From assembly GCF_025369935.1 (NCBI RefSeq), contig NZ_CP104467.1:6827001-6891000 (forward strand): 64,000 nucleotides of DNA, written 5' to 3'. This stretch comes from Paenibacillus andongensis. GTDB taxonomy: Bacteria; Bacillota; Bacilli; Paenibacillales; NBRC-103111. The notes beneath the pieces were generated by a model. It was not told the DNA's origin, did not search any database, and was given only the letters and a program-made list of their open reading frames with translations. Positions 9,050 to 18,239 of the stretch are shown in pieces. Each line of letters begins with the position of its first letter. The stretch's first letter is position 1. A program made the position numbers and the translations under genes.

Positions 9050-9189
9050 AAAGATTAGGATAGTTTTGTACAAATAGGGCACATTCCTTCAAAGACAGTT
9101 CATAGCGCTTTTGTTATTCTAAATGTGAGTTTCCATCCAGATTGATGGTTCACAAGGAATAACAATACACGTAGAAAGAATGTGAATCT

Positions 9190-11187
9190 ATGAAATCATT
9201 CAAATCAATTCGTTACCGTCAAGTCCATCTGGACTTCCATACGTCCGAGCACATTACCGGCGTTGGCAGACATTTCGATGAAGAACAATTCATCTCTGTT
9301 TTGCAAAGTGCTCAAGTAGATACCATCAACGTCTTCGCTATGTGCCATCACGGTTGGAGTTATTTTGACACGAAGGTCGGGAAGCCTCATCCTCATTTGG
9401 AAACGAATTTGTTACCGCGCATGCTGGATGCTTGCAGCAAAAATGACATCGAAGCTCCGATCTATATGACGGTCGGATTTAACGAGCTTTCTGCCCGCGA
9501 GCACCCTGATTGGGTGGCGATCGCTCCCGAAGGTGATGACCCTTACGGTCCACCGAAATCGGATCCAGAGGACCCCCGTTCGACTGGCTTTGACGGTTGG
9601 CATATGCTGTGTCTGAATACACCGTACTTACAGTATCTCCTCGACTATACGAAGGAAGTTATGGTGAGATTCCAGCCCGTTGGCATCTTTTACGATATTG
9701 TAGGAGAATATCCTTGCGTATGTTCTTACTGCCGAGCTAGCCTCAAAGAAATGGGTCTTGATGCAAACAACGCGGATCACCGCAAGCAATTGGCCAAGCA
9801 AGTGTACTTGAATTACTTGCAGAAGACCTCCGAACTCATCTGGTCCCTTAACCCGGAAACCAGACTGTATCATAACTGCTGCACGGAAAAAATGGGCGAA
9901 AAACAATACTACCCTTACTATTCGCATTACGACATTGAATCGCTGCCGACAGGCGGATGGGGTTATGATTACTTCACCAGCATGGTTCGGTACATTCGCA
10001 AACAAGACTTCCAGTATCTTGGAATGACAGGGAAATTCCACAAATCGTGGGGAGAATTCGGCGGATTCAAAAATCCGGCTGCTCTGAAGTATGAATGCCA
10101 GCAAATGCTAGCTTTCGGCGCAAGAATTTGTATTGGGGATCAGCTCCACCCAGATGGACGAATGGACGAAGAAACCTACCGGATTATTGGGGAAGCTTTC
10201 GATGGCATTGCGGCCAAAGAACCCTGGTGTAAGGATACGACCAGCTTAGCCGAAATTGCCATCCTTTCAGCCAATGCACTCATGGATGCCGACGATAGCC
10301 GAACAAGTGACATGGGTGCTTATATGATGCTGGAAGAGGGCCACTATTTGTTCGATATCATTGATGACTCGATGGACTTCTCTGTCTATCGCATTATCGT
10401 ACTGCCCGACTGTATTCGAGTATCTGATACCTTACAGAGTAAACTTGAAGATTATCTAGCTAGCGGCGGAAACGTGATTTTGAGCGCAGAAAGCGGACTT
10501 CGGGTTGACCGCCCTGAATTCGCGCTGGATCTAGGCGTTGAATTTAAAGGGAAATCAGAGTGGGATGTGGATTACACCTCAGTCACGGATCAACTAACCG
10601 GTTCGCTTGTGAGATCCCCTTTTCTCAATTATGAATCGGGTTATCAAGTTCAGGTGAACAAAGCTGAAGTCTTAGCCCAGTCCTACAGGCCTTATTTCAA
10701 CCGCAGATACGGGCATTTCTGTTCGCATCTCCATGCTCCGGCCAAAGAAGAAGCGGATTATCCGGCTGTTATTAAACACGGCAATATCATCTATATCGCT
10801 CAACCTCTATTCAGGTTGTATCGGAAACACGGCGTGCAGCTGTATAGAGACTTATTCCTTGCGTGTGTTAAGCAGTTTATCTCAGCACCAACAGTGAAAA
10901 CCGATCTGCCTTCCGCTGGCAAAGTAAACCTAACCCGTCAATCCAATGGGACTGATTACGTGCTGCATTTGCTCTATGCCGTTCCCATCTTGCGTGGAGA
11001 TACCCAGGTCATCGAAGATATACTGACTTTAAAGGACATCTCCGTGCAGATCAAATTGGACGAGGCGGTTAAACAAGTCATGCTGCTGCCTGAGATGACG
11101 ATGATCCCTCATATGACGAACGATGAAGGATATACTTCCGTTTCTGTCAGCCTGACCGGTCACCAAATGGTTCTTTTTCAAACCTAA
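9190..11187 (+). CDS. GHL6/GH42-like glycoside hydrolase with trimerisation-type domain
   Basis: 665 residues. The N-terminal TIM barrel resembles Hypothetical glycosyl hydrolase 6 (GHL6). It includes INVFAMCHHGWSYFDTKVG, MTVGFNELSAREHPDW and YDIVGEYPCVCSYCR, the last with a C-x-C-x2-C pattern. From about residue 370 a beta-galactosidase trimerisation-like alpha/beta domain follows (YRIIVLPDCIRVSDT, LEDYLASGGNVILSAESGL), then a beta-rich end. No signal peptide, so intracellular. Related architectures include GH151 alpha-L-fucosidases, but I cannot prove the substrate. It sits downstream of an AraC regulator and ends 79 bp before a shared terminator. Confidence 0.75.
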   Translation: MKSFKSIRYRQVHLDFHTSEHITGVGRHFDEEQFISVLQSAQVDTINVFAMCHHGWSYFDTKVGKPHPHLETNLLPRMLDACSKNDIEAPIYMTVGFNELSAREHPDWVAIAPEGDDPYGPPKSDPEDPRSTGFDGWHMLCLNTPYLQYLLDYTKEVMVRFQPVGIFYDIVGEYPCVCSYCRASLKEMGLDANNADHRKQLAKQVYLNYLQKTSELIWSLNPETRLYHNCCTEKMGEKQYYPYYSHYDIESLPTGGWGYDYFTSMVRYIRKQDFQYLGMTGKFHKSWGEFGGFKNPAALKYECQQMLAFGARICIGDQLHPDGRMDEETYRIIGEAFDGIAAKEPWCKDTTSLAEIAILSANALMDADDSRTSDMGAYMMLEEGHYLFDIIDDSMDFSVYRIIVLPDCIRVSDTLQSKLEDYLASGGNVILSAESGLRVDRPEFALDLGVEFKGKSEWDVDYTSVTDQLTGSLVRSPFLNYESGYQVQVNKAEVLAQSYRPYFNRRYGHFCSHLHAPAKEEADYPAVIKHGNIIYIAQPLFRLYRKHGVQLYRDLFLACVKQFISAPTVKTDLPSAGKVNLTRQSNGTDYVLHLLYAVPILRGDTQVIEDILTLKDISVQIKLDEAVKQVMLLPEMTMIPHMTNDEGYTSVSVSLTGHQMVLFQT

Positions 11188-11266
11188 CTAATTTTCTGAA
11201 AACCACTCAAACTTGCCGCTCTAAGGCTAACCATCCTAGAGTTCCCAGCTTGCCTTAATCCAAAAA

Positions 11267-11292
11267 GCCGTCAGGAGAATCCTGACGGCCCT
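11267..11292. terminator. Bidirectional Rho-independent terminator
   Basis: Perfect 10-bp stem GCCGTCAGGA/TCCTGACGGC with a GAA loop. It is followed by CCTTTTGT on the plus strand and by TTTTTGG on the minus strand, so it can end both convergent genes (GHL6 and the VTT protein). Confidence 0.85.
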
Positions 11293-11304
11293 TTTGTATG
11301 TGCG

Positions 11305-11970
11305 CTATGCCCGATTGCGAGTCCTTAGAGCCTGTGTCTTTTTCAGAAGCAGCGGTATTAACGCAAACGCGATGTACATTCCCACTGCGGCATAAAACTT
11401 ACCCGATCCAATATTTTGCAGTGATGCGCCGAAAACGTTATAAACAACGGCTCCCGGAATTATACCAATCAGCGTTCCCCACGTATAGTCCCAGAAGCGA
11501 ATTTTGGACAGTCCTGCCCCATAACTCACGCCATCGAAAGGGAAGAAAGGCATTAGCCGCATATACAGGACGACCATAAAGCCTTTGTCTTCGGCCTTCT
11601 GATCGAAAGACTGCAGCTTCTTATTTCGCAAAATCCGCTGAAAGCTGTTGCGACCCCATTTGCGCGTAATATAGAAAGAAAGCATCGCCCCGGCGCCAGC
11701 CCCAATAATATCATAGATAGTCCCCCAGAAAGCGCCAAATACATAGCCCCCATACAGGGTCAACGGTGTCGCCGGAAACAACACCAATGGACGAAGCGTA
11801 TAAACAATAATATATAGCAGCCCGCCAAGTGGACCTAAGTCACGCAGCCAATCAGTCAGCCAATCTAGATCCAAGCGCTCCCATACACCGGTCCATTTCA
11901 AAACGAGCAGACCCGCGACAGCGATTATAAACCATAACAATAGTAACCAGAGCGACTTCGAGCGCGCCAT
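11305..11970 (-). CDS. TVP38/TMEM64 (VTT-domain) membrane protein
   Basis: 221-residue integral membrane protein of the DedA-related VTT/SNARE-associated family. Hydrophobic helices lie near residues 8-30 and in the second half, with the conserved central segment RPLVLFPATPLTLYGGYVFG and a FPFDGVSYGAG motif close to that of other VTT proteins. Bacterial members are implicated in lipid handling or membrane homeostasis; the exact role is unknown. I start at the ATG at 11970 (AAGGGAGG six bases upstream) rather than 15 codons earlier. It has no operon partner and shares a terminator with the convergent glycosidase. Confidence 0.85.
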   Translation of the reverse strand: MARSKSLWLLLLWFIIAVAGLLVLKWTGVWERLDLDWLTDWLRDLGPLGGLLYIIVYTLRPLVLFPATPLTLYGGYVFGAFWGTIYDIIGAGAGAMLSFYITRKWGRNSFQRILRNKKLQSFDQKAEDKGFMVVLYMRLMPFFPFDGVSYGAGLSKIRFWDYTWGTLIGIIPGAVVYNVFGASLQNIGSGKFYAAVGMYIAFALIPLLLKKTQALRTRNRA

Positions 11971-12052
11971 GGCTCCCCTCCCTTGCCCAGAGTTCTTGGG
12001 TTCAATCTTACACAAAGCAAGGGCTAAATATCAACCTTTTGGCTGTCAAATG

Positions 12053-12084
12053 AAAAAAAGCCCCACCCGCTGAAGACGAGTGAG
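12053..12084 (-). terminator. Rho-independent terminator of the isomerase gene
   Basis: On the minus strand an 8-bp stem (CTCACTCG with CGGGTGGG, two G-U pairs) is followed by seven T residues, 23 bp after the isomerase stop codon. Confidence 0.7.
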
Positions 12085-12106
12085 ACTCCTACGAACATAC
12101 AAGCAT

Positions 12107-12958
12107 TTATGCCAACCATTGCTTCACTTTCGAAGCAAAGTTGTTCAGCATCTCCTGCGAGCCATATTGACCGCTGAAATCTTCAATGCCAAGGTAACCA
12201 TCGTAGCCAACCGCTTTTAGGTCACTCAGCAGTTGCTTCCAATTGACGACCCCTTCATTTAGTGGTGCCCACTCGCTTTTCCAGAGCTTGATACCATCTT
12301 GCTCTTCGCCGGTTGGCAACCATCTTGCATTTTTAACATGAACATGCGCTAAGTAAGGTCCGAGCAGTTCAAGACCCATTCGATAATTCTCAAATCCTTC
12401 ATGCACCATGTTGCCGGCATCATGCAGAACCCCAACGTAATCCGGGTTGAAGCCCGAAACCAGCCGATGTGCCAATCCAGCACTTGGTGTGATCGTATTA
12501 TGGTGGATTTCAGTTAAGGCTTTAACACCATACTGCTGAGCAAATTCCTGCACATGGTGCAAATAGTCCACAGCAGCTGCAAACAAGTCATTATAATTTT
12601 TGCTTCTGTCATAGACAGGAACACCAACACGAATGAAGGAAGCTCCTATTTTTTGCGCAGCTTTGAAAACATGTTCGGTCTCTGCCACATTACAAGCGTT
12701 TAAGTACGGGGTGACGCTTAAGTTCACCAAGTTGTTGTTAACAGCAGCAAGTCGGAAACGTTCCAATTCTTCATCCGACCCATTTGGATCAATAGAACAA
12801 AGGTTATTTCTCCAGAAAGACGGCTTCTCATTTATAACCTCAGCAGGATTTTCTTTAAAACGCCATTCAATGCCTTCAATCCCGGCAGCGACGGCCGCCT
12901 TGGCTAGTTCTTCTGGTGTCAGGTCAGGTGTCGCTACAGTAAACACGGATAATTTCAT
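12107..12958 (-). CDS. Sugar phosphate isomerase/epimerase (xylose-isomerase-like TIM barrel)
   Basis: 283 residues of the AP-endonuclease-2/xylose-isomerase-like TIM-barrel superfamily. Metal-site segments are visible: KALTEIHHN, YVGVLHDAGNMVHEG, HVHVKNARW and GYLGIEDFSG. Members interconvert keto- and aldoses or act on inositol derivatives; the substrate is not identifiable. ATG follows AGGAGG. It is divergent from an AraC regulator at 13158 that may control it, and monocistronic with its own terminator. Confidence 0.82.
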   Translation of the reverse strand: MKLSVFTVATPDLTPEELAKAAVAAGIEGIEWRFKENPAEVINEKPSFWRNNLCSIDPNGSDEELERFRLAAVNNNLVNLSVTPYLNACNVAETEHVFKAAQKIGASFIRVGVPVYDRSKNYNDLFAAAVDYLHHVQEFAQQYGVKALTEIHHNTITPSAGLAHRLVSGFNPDYVGVLHDAGNMVHEGFENYRMGLELLGPYLAHVHVKNARWLPTGEEQDGIKLWKSEWAPLNEGVVNWKQLLSDLKAVGYDGYLGIEDFSGQYGSQEMLNNFASKVKQWLA

Positions 12959-13052
12959 TTGAATATGCCTCCTAATTTCATTTGGGGCCCCCTTTTGCAG
13001 GGATCTTTGAGCGCAGCTTAAAGTCTCGCTTTTAACAAGAGCTGGTTGAATG

Positions 13053-13081
13053 TTTAACTATTCCTTATTTTGCAGTATAAT
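13053..13081 (+). promoter_or_regulatory. Putative sigma-A promoter of the AraC gene
   Basis: TATAAT (13076-13081) is preceded at 17 bp by TTTAAC. It lies 77 bp upstream of the AraC start in the divergent interval. The -10 is perfect and the -35 weak, which would fit an activator-dependent or autoregulated promoter. Confidence 0.5.
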
Positions 13082-13157
13082 AAAAACGTATTCATTGCAA
13101 TAATTGGGCAAAAGTTTGCTAATATTGACTCCAGCTACATATAGAGGAGAGCCTCAC

Positions 13158-14009
13158 ATGCAGGAACTTTACCAGAATCTACATCGCATGATCAATTTCA
13201 GACATTCCGTGACTCATGATCCGATTCCATTGGACTTCCACCAGCACCAGGACCAATATGAAATTTATTTCTTTCTTACCGGAGATGTACACTACTTCAT
13301 TGAAAAACAGGTGTACCCCCTACAGTATGGGGATCTATTGATCATGCACAGTAATGAATTGCACAGACCTAATTTCCAATCCAAAAAGCAGCGTTATGAG
13401 AACGTTGTGATCCATTTTAATCCTAAGCTGGTGGAGATGTTTAATTCCCCTCAGTTTAACTTGCTCGATTGCTTCAATAATCGTATATTTGGTGAGCAAA
13501 ATCGGATGCGGTTAACTCCACCGCAAATTGATGACATAATGAAGCTTTATGAGCGTATGGAAACGCATAAGCGACCTCAAGCCCTCCCAGGCTCGGAAAT
13601 TCTCTTTGTTTCAGCCTTTATCGAGCTGCTCGTGTTTATCAATCGAATTTTTCAAAATCAAGGCAAACAAGAGGAACAGATCATGATTCCCGACAAGCTC
13701 TCCTCTTTATTCACCTACATTGACGAAAATTTAGACCAGGATCTGTCGCTCGAGGTCCTAGAACACGTCGTATTCATGAATCGTTCGTACCTATGCAGGC
13801 TGTTCAAAAAACACACAGGCAGCACCATTCATGAGCATATTTTGTTCAAGCGCATCGCCAAGGCGAAACAACTGCTGCGTGAGGGCTCTACAGTCACAGA
13901 TACGTGCCAGCTAGCAGGCTTCAACGACTACTCCAACTTTATCCGAACTTTTAAGAAGGCTGTCGGCCTGCCTCCTCGGCAGTATCAGGCCCAGCAGCGG
14001 CGGGTTTGA
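13158..14009 (+). CDS. AraC-family transcriptional regulator
   Basis: 283 residues. The N-terminal cupin-like sensor (HDPIPLDFHQHQDQYEIYFF, YPLQYGDLLIMHSNELHRP) precedes a C-terminal double helix-turn-helix (LEVLEHVVFMNRSYLCRLFKKHTG, VTDTCQLAGFNDYSNFIRTFKKAVG). The ATG at 13158 follows GAGGAG; an upstream TTG at 13104 would add 18 unlikely residues. Divergent from the isomerase gene, its probable target. Followed by a hairpin with a T-run. Confidence 0.92.
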   Translation: MQELYQNLHRMINFRHSVTHDPIPLDFHQHQDQYEIYFFLTGDVHYFIEKQVYPLQYGDLLIMHSNELHRPNFQSKKQRYENVVIHFNPKLVEMFNSPQFNLLDCFNNRIFGEQNRMRLTPPQIDDIMKLYERMETHKRPQALPGSEILFVSAFIELLVFINRIFQNQGKQEEQIMIPDKLSSLFTYIDENLDQDLSLEVLEHVVFMNRSYLCRLFKKHTGSTIHEHILFKRIAKAKQLLREGSTVTDTCQLAGFNDYSNFIRTFKKAVGLPPRQYQAQQRRV

Positions 14010-14085
14010 TCGGGAAACTGCAAATGGAACAGGAAGCTAGACAAATTAGAGAAAGTGCCATTGAAAAAGGTTCCAAACAGAAAAA

Positions 14086-14124
14086 GGTCGCCCAAGTCAT
14101 CGTGACTTTGGACAACCTTTTTTT
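14086..14124 (+). terminator. Rho-independent terminator after AraC gene
   Basis: Imperfect stem around CCAAGTCA-TCG-TGACTTTGG with outer GGT/ACC pairs, followed by CTTTTTTT, about 80 bp after the AraC stop. Confidence 0.6.
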
Positions 14125-14194
14125 GTTTGGACTTAGAGCAGTAATCAGACCAGGATGAAATCCGCAGACTAGGCGAACGCTAACTCTGATGCTT

Positions 14195-14424
14195 AGTAGC
14201 TGCAGAAAGTACATCAAATTCGTGAGTATTCTCCGATGCGAGTTGACTTGCTGAAGAAAGTGCATCTATTTTCCCAATTCTGAGTAAATAACAGCCTGAT
14301 CGCCGAAATTAACTGCACTTTTTGCAGTTAAATCATGGATATAAGAGCTTTAGAGCCAAATTTGCTGCACAAAATACATCTAACTGAATCGAGGAGATAC
14401 CTAGTAGCTACCTGATTACCGAAA
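14195..14424. repeat. Cluster of degenerate intergenic repeats (CTGCAnAAAGTrCATCwA type)
   Basis: Four related segments spaced 50-60 bp apart: GCTGCAGAAAGTACATCAA (about 14199), GCTGAAGAAAGTGCATCTA (about 14250), an inverted version AACTGCACTTTTTGCAGTT (14311-14329), and GCTGCACAAAATACATCTAA (about 14364). Units two and four also share a downstream CCTGATyrCCGAAA. No coding potential was found in 14125-14436. They look like a decayed, non-coding repeat family of the host genome. Confidence 0.5.
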
Positions 14425-14436
14425 ACCTTGCCTACT

Positions 14437-15552
14437 CTACTTCAAGTTTTCCGGATTCAGCTGCAACAGCTCAGGCAGTACGAAAATACCGTCCTTACGA
14501 ATGAGCACATCGTCAAACCAAATTTCGCCGCCGCCGTATTCCGGACGTTGGATATTCACGATATCCCAGTGCAAGGAGGATTTGTTGCCGTTATAAGCAT
14601 CATCGTAGCAATTACCTGGTGTGAAGTGGAAGCTGCCGTCGATTTTCTCATCGAAAAGCGTGTCTTTCATCGGTTCTTGAATGTAAGGATTCACACCAAT
14701 CGCGAATTCTCCTATATAACGTGCGCCTTCATCCATATCGAAAATTTCATTGATGCGATCCGTATCATTGGCTGTCGCTTTGATGATCTTACCATTTTCG
14801 AATTCAAGTACGATATTCTCGAAAATGAAGCCATCATGAGGCGTTGGTGTATTGTAGGAAATGATACCATTCACCGACTCACGAACCGGTGCGGAGTAAA
14901 CCTCACCATCCGGGATGTTGAGCTCCCCATCGCATTTAACGCCGCCGATCCCTTTAATTGAGAACGTCAAATCCGTGCCTGGACCCACAAGACGCACTTT
15001 ATCTGTGCGATCCATGAGTTCCTTCAAAGCATCCATGGCTTTGGACATTTTGCCATAATCCATCGTACATACGTTGAAGTAGAACTCCTCGAACTCATCC
15101 GTACTCATGCTGGCAAGCTGTGCCATAGAAGACGTCGGGTAACGAAGAACAACCCATCTCGTATCTTTAATGCGGACATCAAAATGAACCTGCTGATAAT
15201 AAATCGAATTATACAGCTTCATCCGATCTGCCGGAATATCCGACAATTCATAGATATTAGCTCCGCCGCGTACACCTATGTAGCCTTGCATTTGTTTCAT
15301 TTGGAAAGCATCGGCATCTGCCCATGTTTGCATTTGAGCTTCCGTACCGTTCATGATAAGCTGACGCATAATTACATGATCTCTTACATTGACGTAAGGG
15401 TGCGCGCCAGCTGCGTGAACCTTTTTCACGATCTCTTTCACAAGAGCAGAATCAATGCCATACGCTTCTATCAAAATATTTTCGCCAGGCTGCGCTTTAA
15501 CCGAATAATTCACAAGCACATCTGCGAGCTTCGTTAGTCTTGGATCCAGCAT
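14437..15552 (-). CDS. M29-family metal-dependent aminopeptidase
   Basis: 371 residues, the usual length for M29 (thermophilic aminopeptidase AmpS/AmpT) enzymes, which remove N-terminal residues from peptides using two divalent metals. Metal-ligand regions are present: GELNIPDGEVYSAPV (first Glu), YIGEFAIGVNPYI (second Glu) and the C-terminal SSLHWDIV (His-x-Asp) after GNCYDDAYNGN. Cytoplasmic, no signal peptide. ATG follows GAGGAGAG. It begins three bases after the stop of the ArsR-like regulator, so the two form an operon and the regulator probably controls it. Confidence 0.93.
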   Translation of the reverse strand: MLDPRLTKLADVLVNYSVKAQPGENILIEAYGIDSALVKEIVKKVHAAGAHPYVNVRDHVIMRQLIMNGTEAQMQTWADADAFQMKQMQGYIGVRGGANIYELSDIPADRMKLYNSIYYQQVHFDVRIKDTRWVVLRYPTSSMAQLASMSTDEFEEFYFNVCTMDYGKMSKAMDALKELMDRTDKVRLVGPGTDLTFSIKGIGGVKCDGELNIPDGEVYSAPVRESVNGIISYNTPTPHDGFIFENIVLEFENGKIIKATANDTDRINEIFDMDEGARYIGEFAIGVNPYIQEPMKDTLFDEKIDGSFHFTPGNCYDDAYNGNKSSLHWDIVNIQRPEYGGGEIWFDDVLIRKDGIFVLPELLQLNPENLK

Positions 15553-15555
15553 CCT

Positions 15556-16161
15556 TTATCTCTCCTCTTCTTCTACAACAGGGTCAAAAGACGGCTCATT
15601 CGTTTGAAAGCCGACCGTAGTCAAATAAAACCACTCCCCATTTTCTTCCTGTGACGCATCGAGCTCAAAGATAAGAGCACGAAACTTTCTCAGCCATTCT
15701 GCATACTTCTCTTTGCTCATTTTAACTTCGACCTGAGTCATGATAATCGGCCATTGTGTACGATCAGAAGAAGGAATTTGAAACGCCTCTTCAGGGGCAT
15801 TAATCGCTCTGCGTCTGGCACGTCCAAGTACGCTAAGCGTCCTCTCACGATAGTAATTCTCTACCTCTGAAACGTAAGGCAGCAGTTTTTCACTAGGGAC
15901 GAAGCCGCGGGCTACTGCACGATAAAACTTTTGCAAAATACCATTCTTGAGTTCCGTACGAACGACCGAAATCAAGCCATGCTTCTCAAGCTCATTCAAA
16001 TGATAATGCACTTTTGCACGCGCCATACCCAGCATTTTAGCCAACTGCTGACCAGTGTAAGCTTTCTCTATTAAATAAAGTAACACCTTTGCGCGAAGTG
16101 GATCGCTTATCGTTTTTAATTGCTCGAGTTCTTCAATAATAAAAACCGGTTGCAGCTTCAT
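15556..16161 (-). CDS. ArsR/HTH_20-type winged-helix regulator
   Basis: 201 residues. An N-terminal winged helix (LKTISDPLRAKVLLYLIEKA, TGQQLAKMLGMARAKVHYHL, then NELEKHGLISVVRTE) is followed by a predicted alpha/beta region of about 110 residues without metal-site cysteines of the ArsR sensor type. First gene of a two-gene operon with the M29 aminopeptidase. SD GGGAGG precedes the ATG. A 7-5-7 inverted repeat at 16226-16244 is a candidate autoregulatory operator. The ligand is unknown. Confidence 0.85.
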   Translation of the reverse strand: MKLQPVFIIEELEQLKTISDPLRAKVLLYLIEKAYTGQQLAKMLGMARAKVHYHLNELEKHGLISVVRTELKNGILQKFYRAVARGFVPSEKLLPYVSEVENYYRERTLSVLGRARRRAINAPEEAFQIPSSDRTQWPIIMTQVEVKMSKEKYAEWLRKFRALIFELDASQEENGEWFYLTTVGFQTNEPSFDPVVEEEER

Positions 16162-16225
16162 ATGGACTCGACCTCCCTCTATTGTACCAATCTAGCCCTT
16201 AAACATGCGCTTTTTGGTCAACGCT

Positions 16226-16244
16226 TAATCTCTTAATGAGATTA
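16226..16244. promoter_or_regulatory. Inverted repeat upstream of the ArsR-like gene
   Basis: TAATCTC-TTAAT-GAGATTA, perfect 7-bp arms with a 5-bp spacer, lying 65 bp upstream of the regulator start and flanked by GGTCAA direct repeats (16216 and 16255). A plausible operator for the winged-helix protein; binding is inferred. Confidence 0.45.
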
Positions 16245-16391
16245 ATTAAACGACGGTCAAATCTTTTTAACCGTATCATAATGCGAAATGGATTTCATGT
16301 CAATTGCAGTCTCAGCAAGCATGAATGTCCTCTTTTTTGACCGTTTCAACGCTTTAAAGGATTAACGAAGCTAAGCTTTTCTCTATGGTAG

Positions 16392-16436
16392 CAAAAAGGG
16401 ACGTTTCTGTCACCCTTTAATGGTGGAAACGTCCCT
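16392..16436 (-). terminator. Rho-independent terminator of the thiamine operon
   Basis: Long stem GGGACGTTTC...GAAACGTCCC followed by TTTTTGC on the minus strand, immediately after the thiC stop codon. Confidence 0.85.
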
Positions 16437-16441
16437 CAATT

Positions 16442-18226
16442 TTATCGATAAATTTGACTTCCTGCTTCCCGGAATTCTTTGGACTTCTCTTCCATACCGC
16501 TGTTTCGTGCGGACTCTTCGTCGAGCCCTTGTGCGTGTGCGTACTGCCTTATATCTTGCGTAATTCGCATACTGCAAAACTTCGGTCCACACATGGAGCA
16601 GAAGTGCGCCGTTTTCGCGCCTTCGGCCGGCAGCGTTTCATCGTGATACTCGATGGCGCGTTCCGGGTCGAGTGAAAGATTGAACTGATCGCGCCAGCGG
16701 AACTCGAAGCGCGCCTTCGACAGCGCGTTGTCGCGAATTTGCGCTCCCGGATGGCCCTTAGCCAGATCGGCGGCGTGCGCAGCGATTTTGTACGTGATAA
16801 CCCCTACGCGTACGTCCTCTTTATTCGGCAAGCCGAGATGCTCCTTCGGCGTCACATAGCACAGCATCGCCGTGCCGAACCAACCGATCATCGCTGCCCC
16901 AATGGCAGAGGTGATATGGTCGTAGCCTGGCGCAATGTCGGTCGTCAGCGGTCCAAGCGTGTAGAATGGCGCTTCTTCGCAGACTTCCAGCTGACGGTCC
17001 ATGTTTTCTTTGACCAAGTGCATCGGCACGTGGCCTGGTCCTTCAACCATGACTTGGACGTCATGCTTCCAAGCGATTTTCGTCAACTCGCCAAGAGTTT
17101 CCAGTTCGGCGAATTGGGCTTCATCGTTCGCGTCCGCGATCGAACCAGGGCGCAGTCCGTCACCAAGGGAGAAAGCGACGTCGTAAGCTTTCATAATTTC
17201 GCAAATATCCTCGAAATGCGTATAGAGAAAGTTCTCTTGGTGGTGAGCAAGGCACCATGCGGCCATAATGGATCCACCGCGGGAGACGATACCCGTTACG
17301 CGCTTAGCTGTCATAGGGATGTAACGCAGCAGTACGCCCGCATGGATTGTGAAGTAGCTAACACCTTGTTCTGCTTGCTCAATCAACGTGTCACGGTACA
17401 CTTCCCAAGTGAGGTCCTCTGCTTTGCCGTTCACTTTTTCGAGTGCTTGGTATAGCGGCACCGTTCCAACAGGAACCGGGGAGTTGCGGATGATCCACTC
17501 GCGTGTTGTATGTATGTTTTTGCCCGTCGATAAATCCATAATCGTGTCCGCGCCCCAACGGGTGGCCCACGTCATCTTCTCGACCTCTTCCTCAATGGAA
17601 GAAGCGACGGCGGAATTTCCGATATTGGCATTAATTTTCACAAGGAAGTTGCGTCCGATGATCATCGGCTCGCTTTCGGGATGATTAATATTAGAAGGAA
17701 TGATGGCACGACCTATTGCTACTTCTTTACGAACGAATTCAGCATCGAGATTCTCTCGAATCGCAATGTACTCCATTTCTGGTGTCACGATGCCTTGGCG
17801 TGCATAATGCATTTGTGTCACGTTACAACCTTCTTTAGCTCGGAGCGGCCTGCGTTGTAAGCCTGGGAACATTTCAGCAGCCCCTCTTGCATCAGGTGAT
17901 GTAAGCCCGTTATCCTCCGGCTTTACTTCACGTCCAACGTAAGATTCAACATCGCCGCGCTCTTCGATCCATGGTAAGCGATTGGCAGGAAGACCTTGAC
18001 GGATATCCGTTTTCAGTTCTGTATCGGTATAAACACCACTTGTGTCATAAACCTGCACGGGATCATTAGCTACTTCCTCTCCGTGTATATTCGTGGAGGT
18101 TCCCAACGAAATTTCTCTCATTGGTACTTGAATATCTGGTCTTGAACCTTGAACATACACTTTCTTACTGCCTGGAAATGTCGAAATTTGGACGTCCTTC
18201 ACGGAACTACTATTTGTCGTTGTCAT
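16442..18226 (-). CDS. thiC: Phosphomethylpyrimidine synthase ThiC
   Basis: 594 residues. A radical-SAM enzyme that converts aminoimidazole ribotide into the HMP-phosphate half of thiamine. The C-terminal cluster motif CSMCGPKFC (CX2CX4C) is intact, and the body has the expected landmarks (GADTIMDLSTGKNIHTTREW, SRGGSIMAAWCLAHH, MVEGPGHVPMHLV). ATG follows GAGGAGG. It is the last gene of the thi operon, 13 bp after thiE, and ends at a strong terminator. Control is by the TPP riboswitch at 23213-23303. Confidence 0.98.
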   Translation of the reverse strand: MTTTNSSSVKDVQISTFPGSKKVYVQGSRPDIQVPMREISLGTSTNIHGEEVANDPVQVYDTSGVYTDTELKTDIRQGLPANRLPWIEERGDVESYVGREVKPEDNGLTSPDARGAAEMFPGLQRRPLRAKEGCNVTQMHYARQGIVTPEMEYIAIRENLDAEFVRKEVAIGRAIIPSNINHPESEPMIIGRNFLVKINANIGNSAVASSIEEEVEKMTWATRWGADTIMDLSTGKNIHTTREWIIRNSPVPVGTVPLYQALEKVNGKAEDLTWEVYRDTLIEQAEQGVSYFTIHAGVLLRYIPMTAKRVTGIVSRGGSIMAAWCLAHHQENFLYTHFEDICEIMKAYDVAFSLGDGLRPGSIADANDEAQFAELETLGELTKIAWKHDVQVMVEGPGHVPMHLVKENMDRQLEVCEEAPFYTLGPLTTDIAPGYDHITSAIGAAMIGWFGTAMLCYVTPKEHLGLPNKEDVRVGVITYKIAAHAADLAKGHPGAQIRDNALSKARFEFRWRDQFNLSLDPERAIEYHDETLPAEGAKTAHFCSMCGPKFCSMRITQDIRQYAHAQGLDEESARNSGMEEKSKEFREAGSQIYR

Positions 18227-18239
18227 ACGAATTCCTCCT

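Noticed and set aside
9096..9112. cre-like site (CATAGCGCTTTTG) upstream of the GHL6 gene
   Set aside because: About 10 of 14 consensus positions match, too weak to claim catabolite control.
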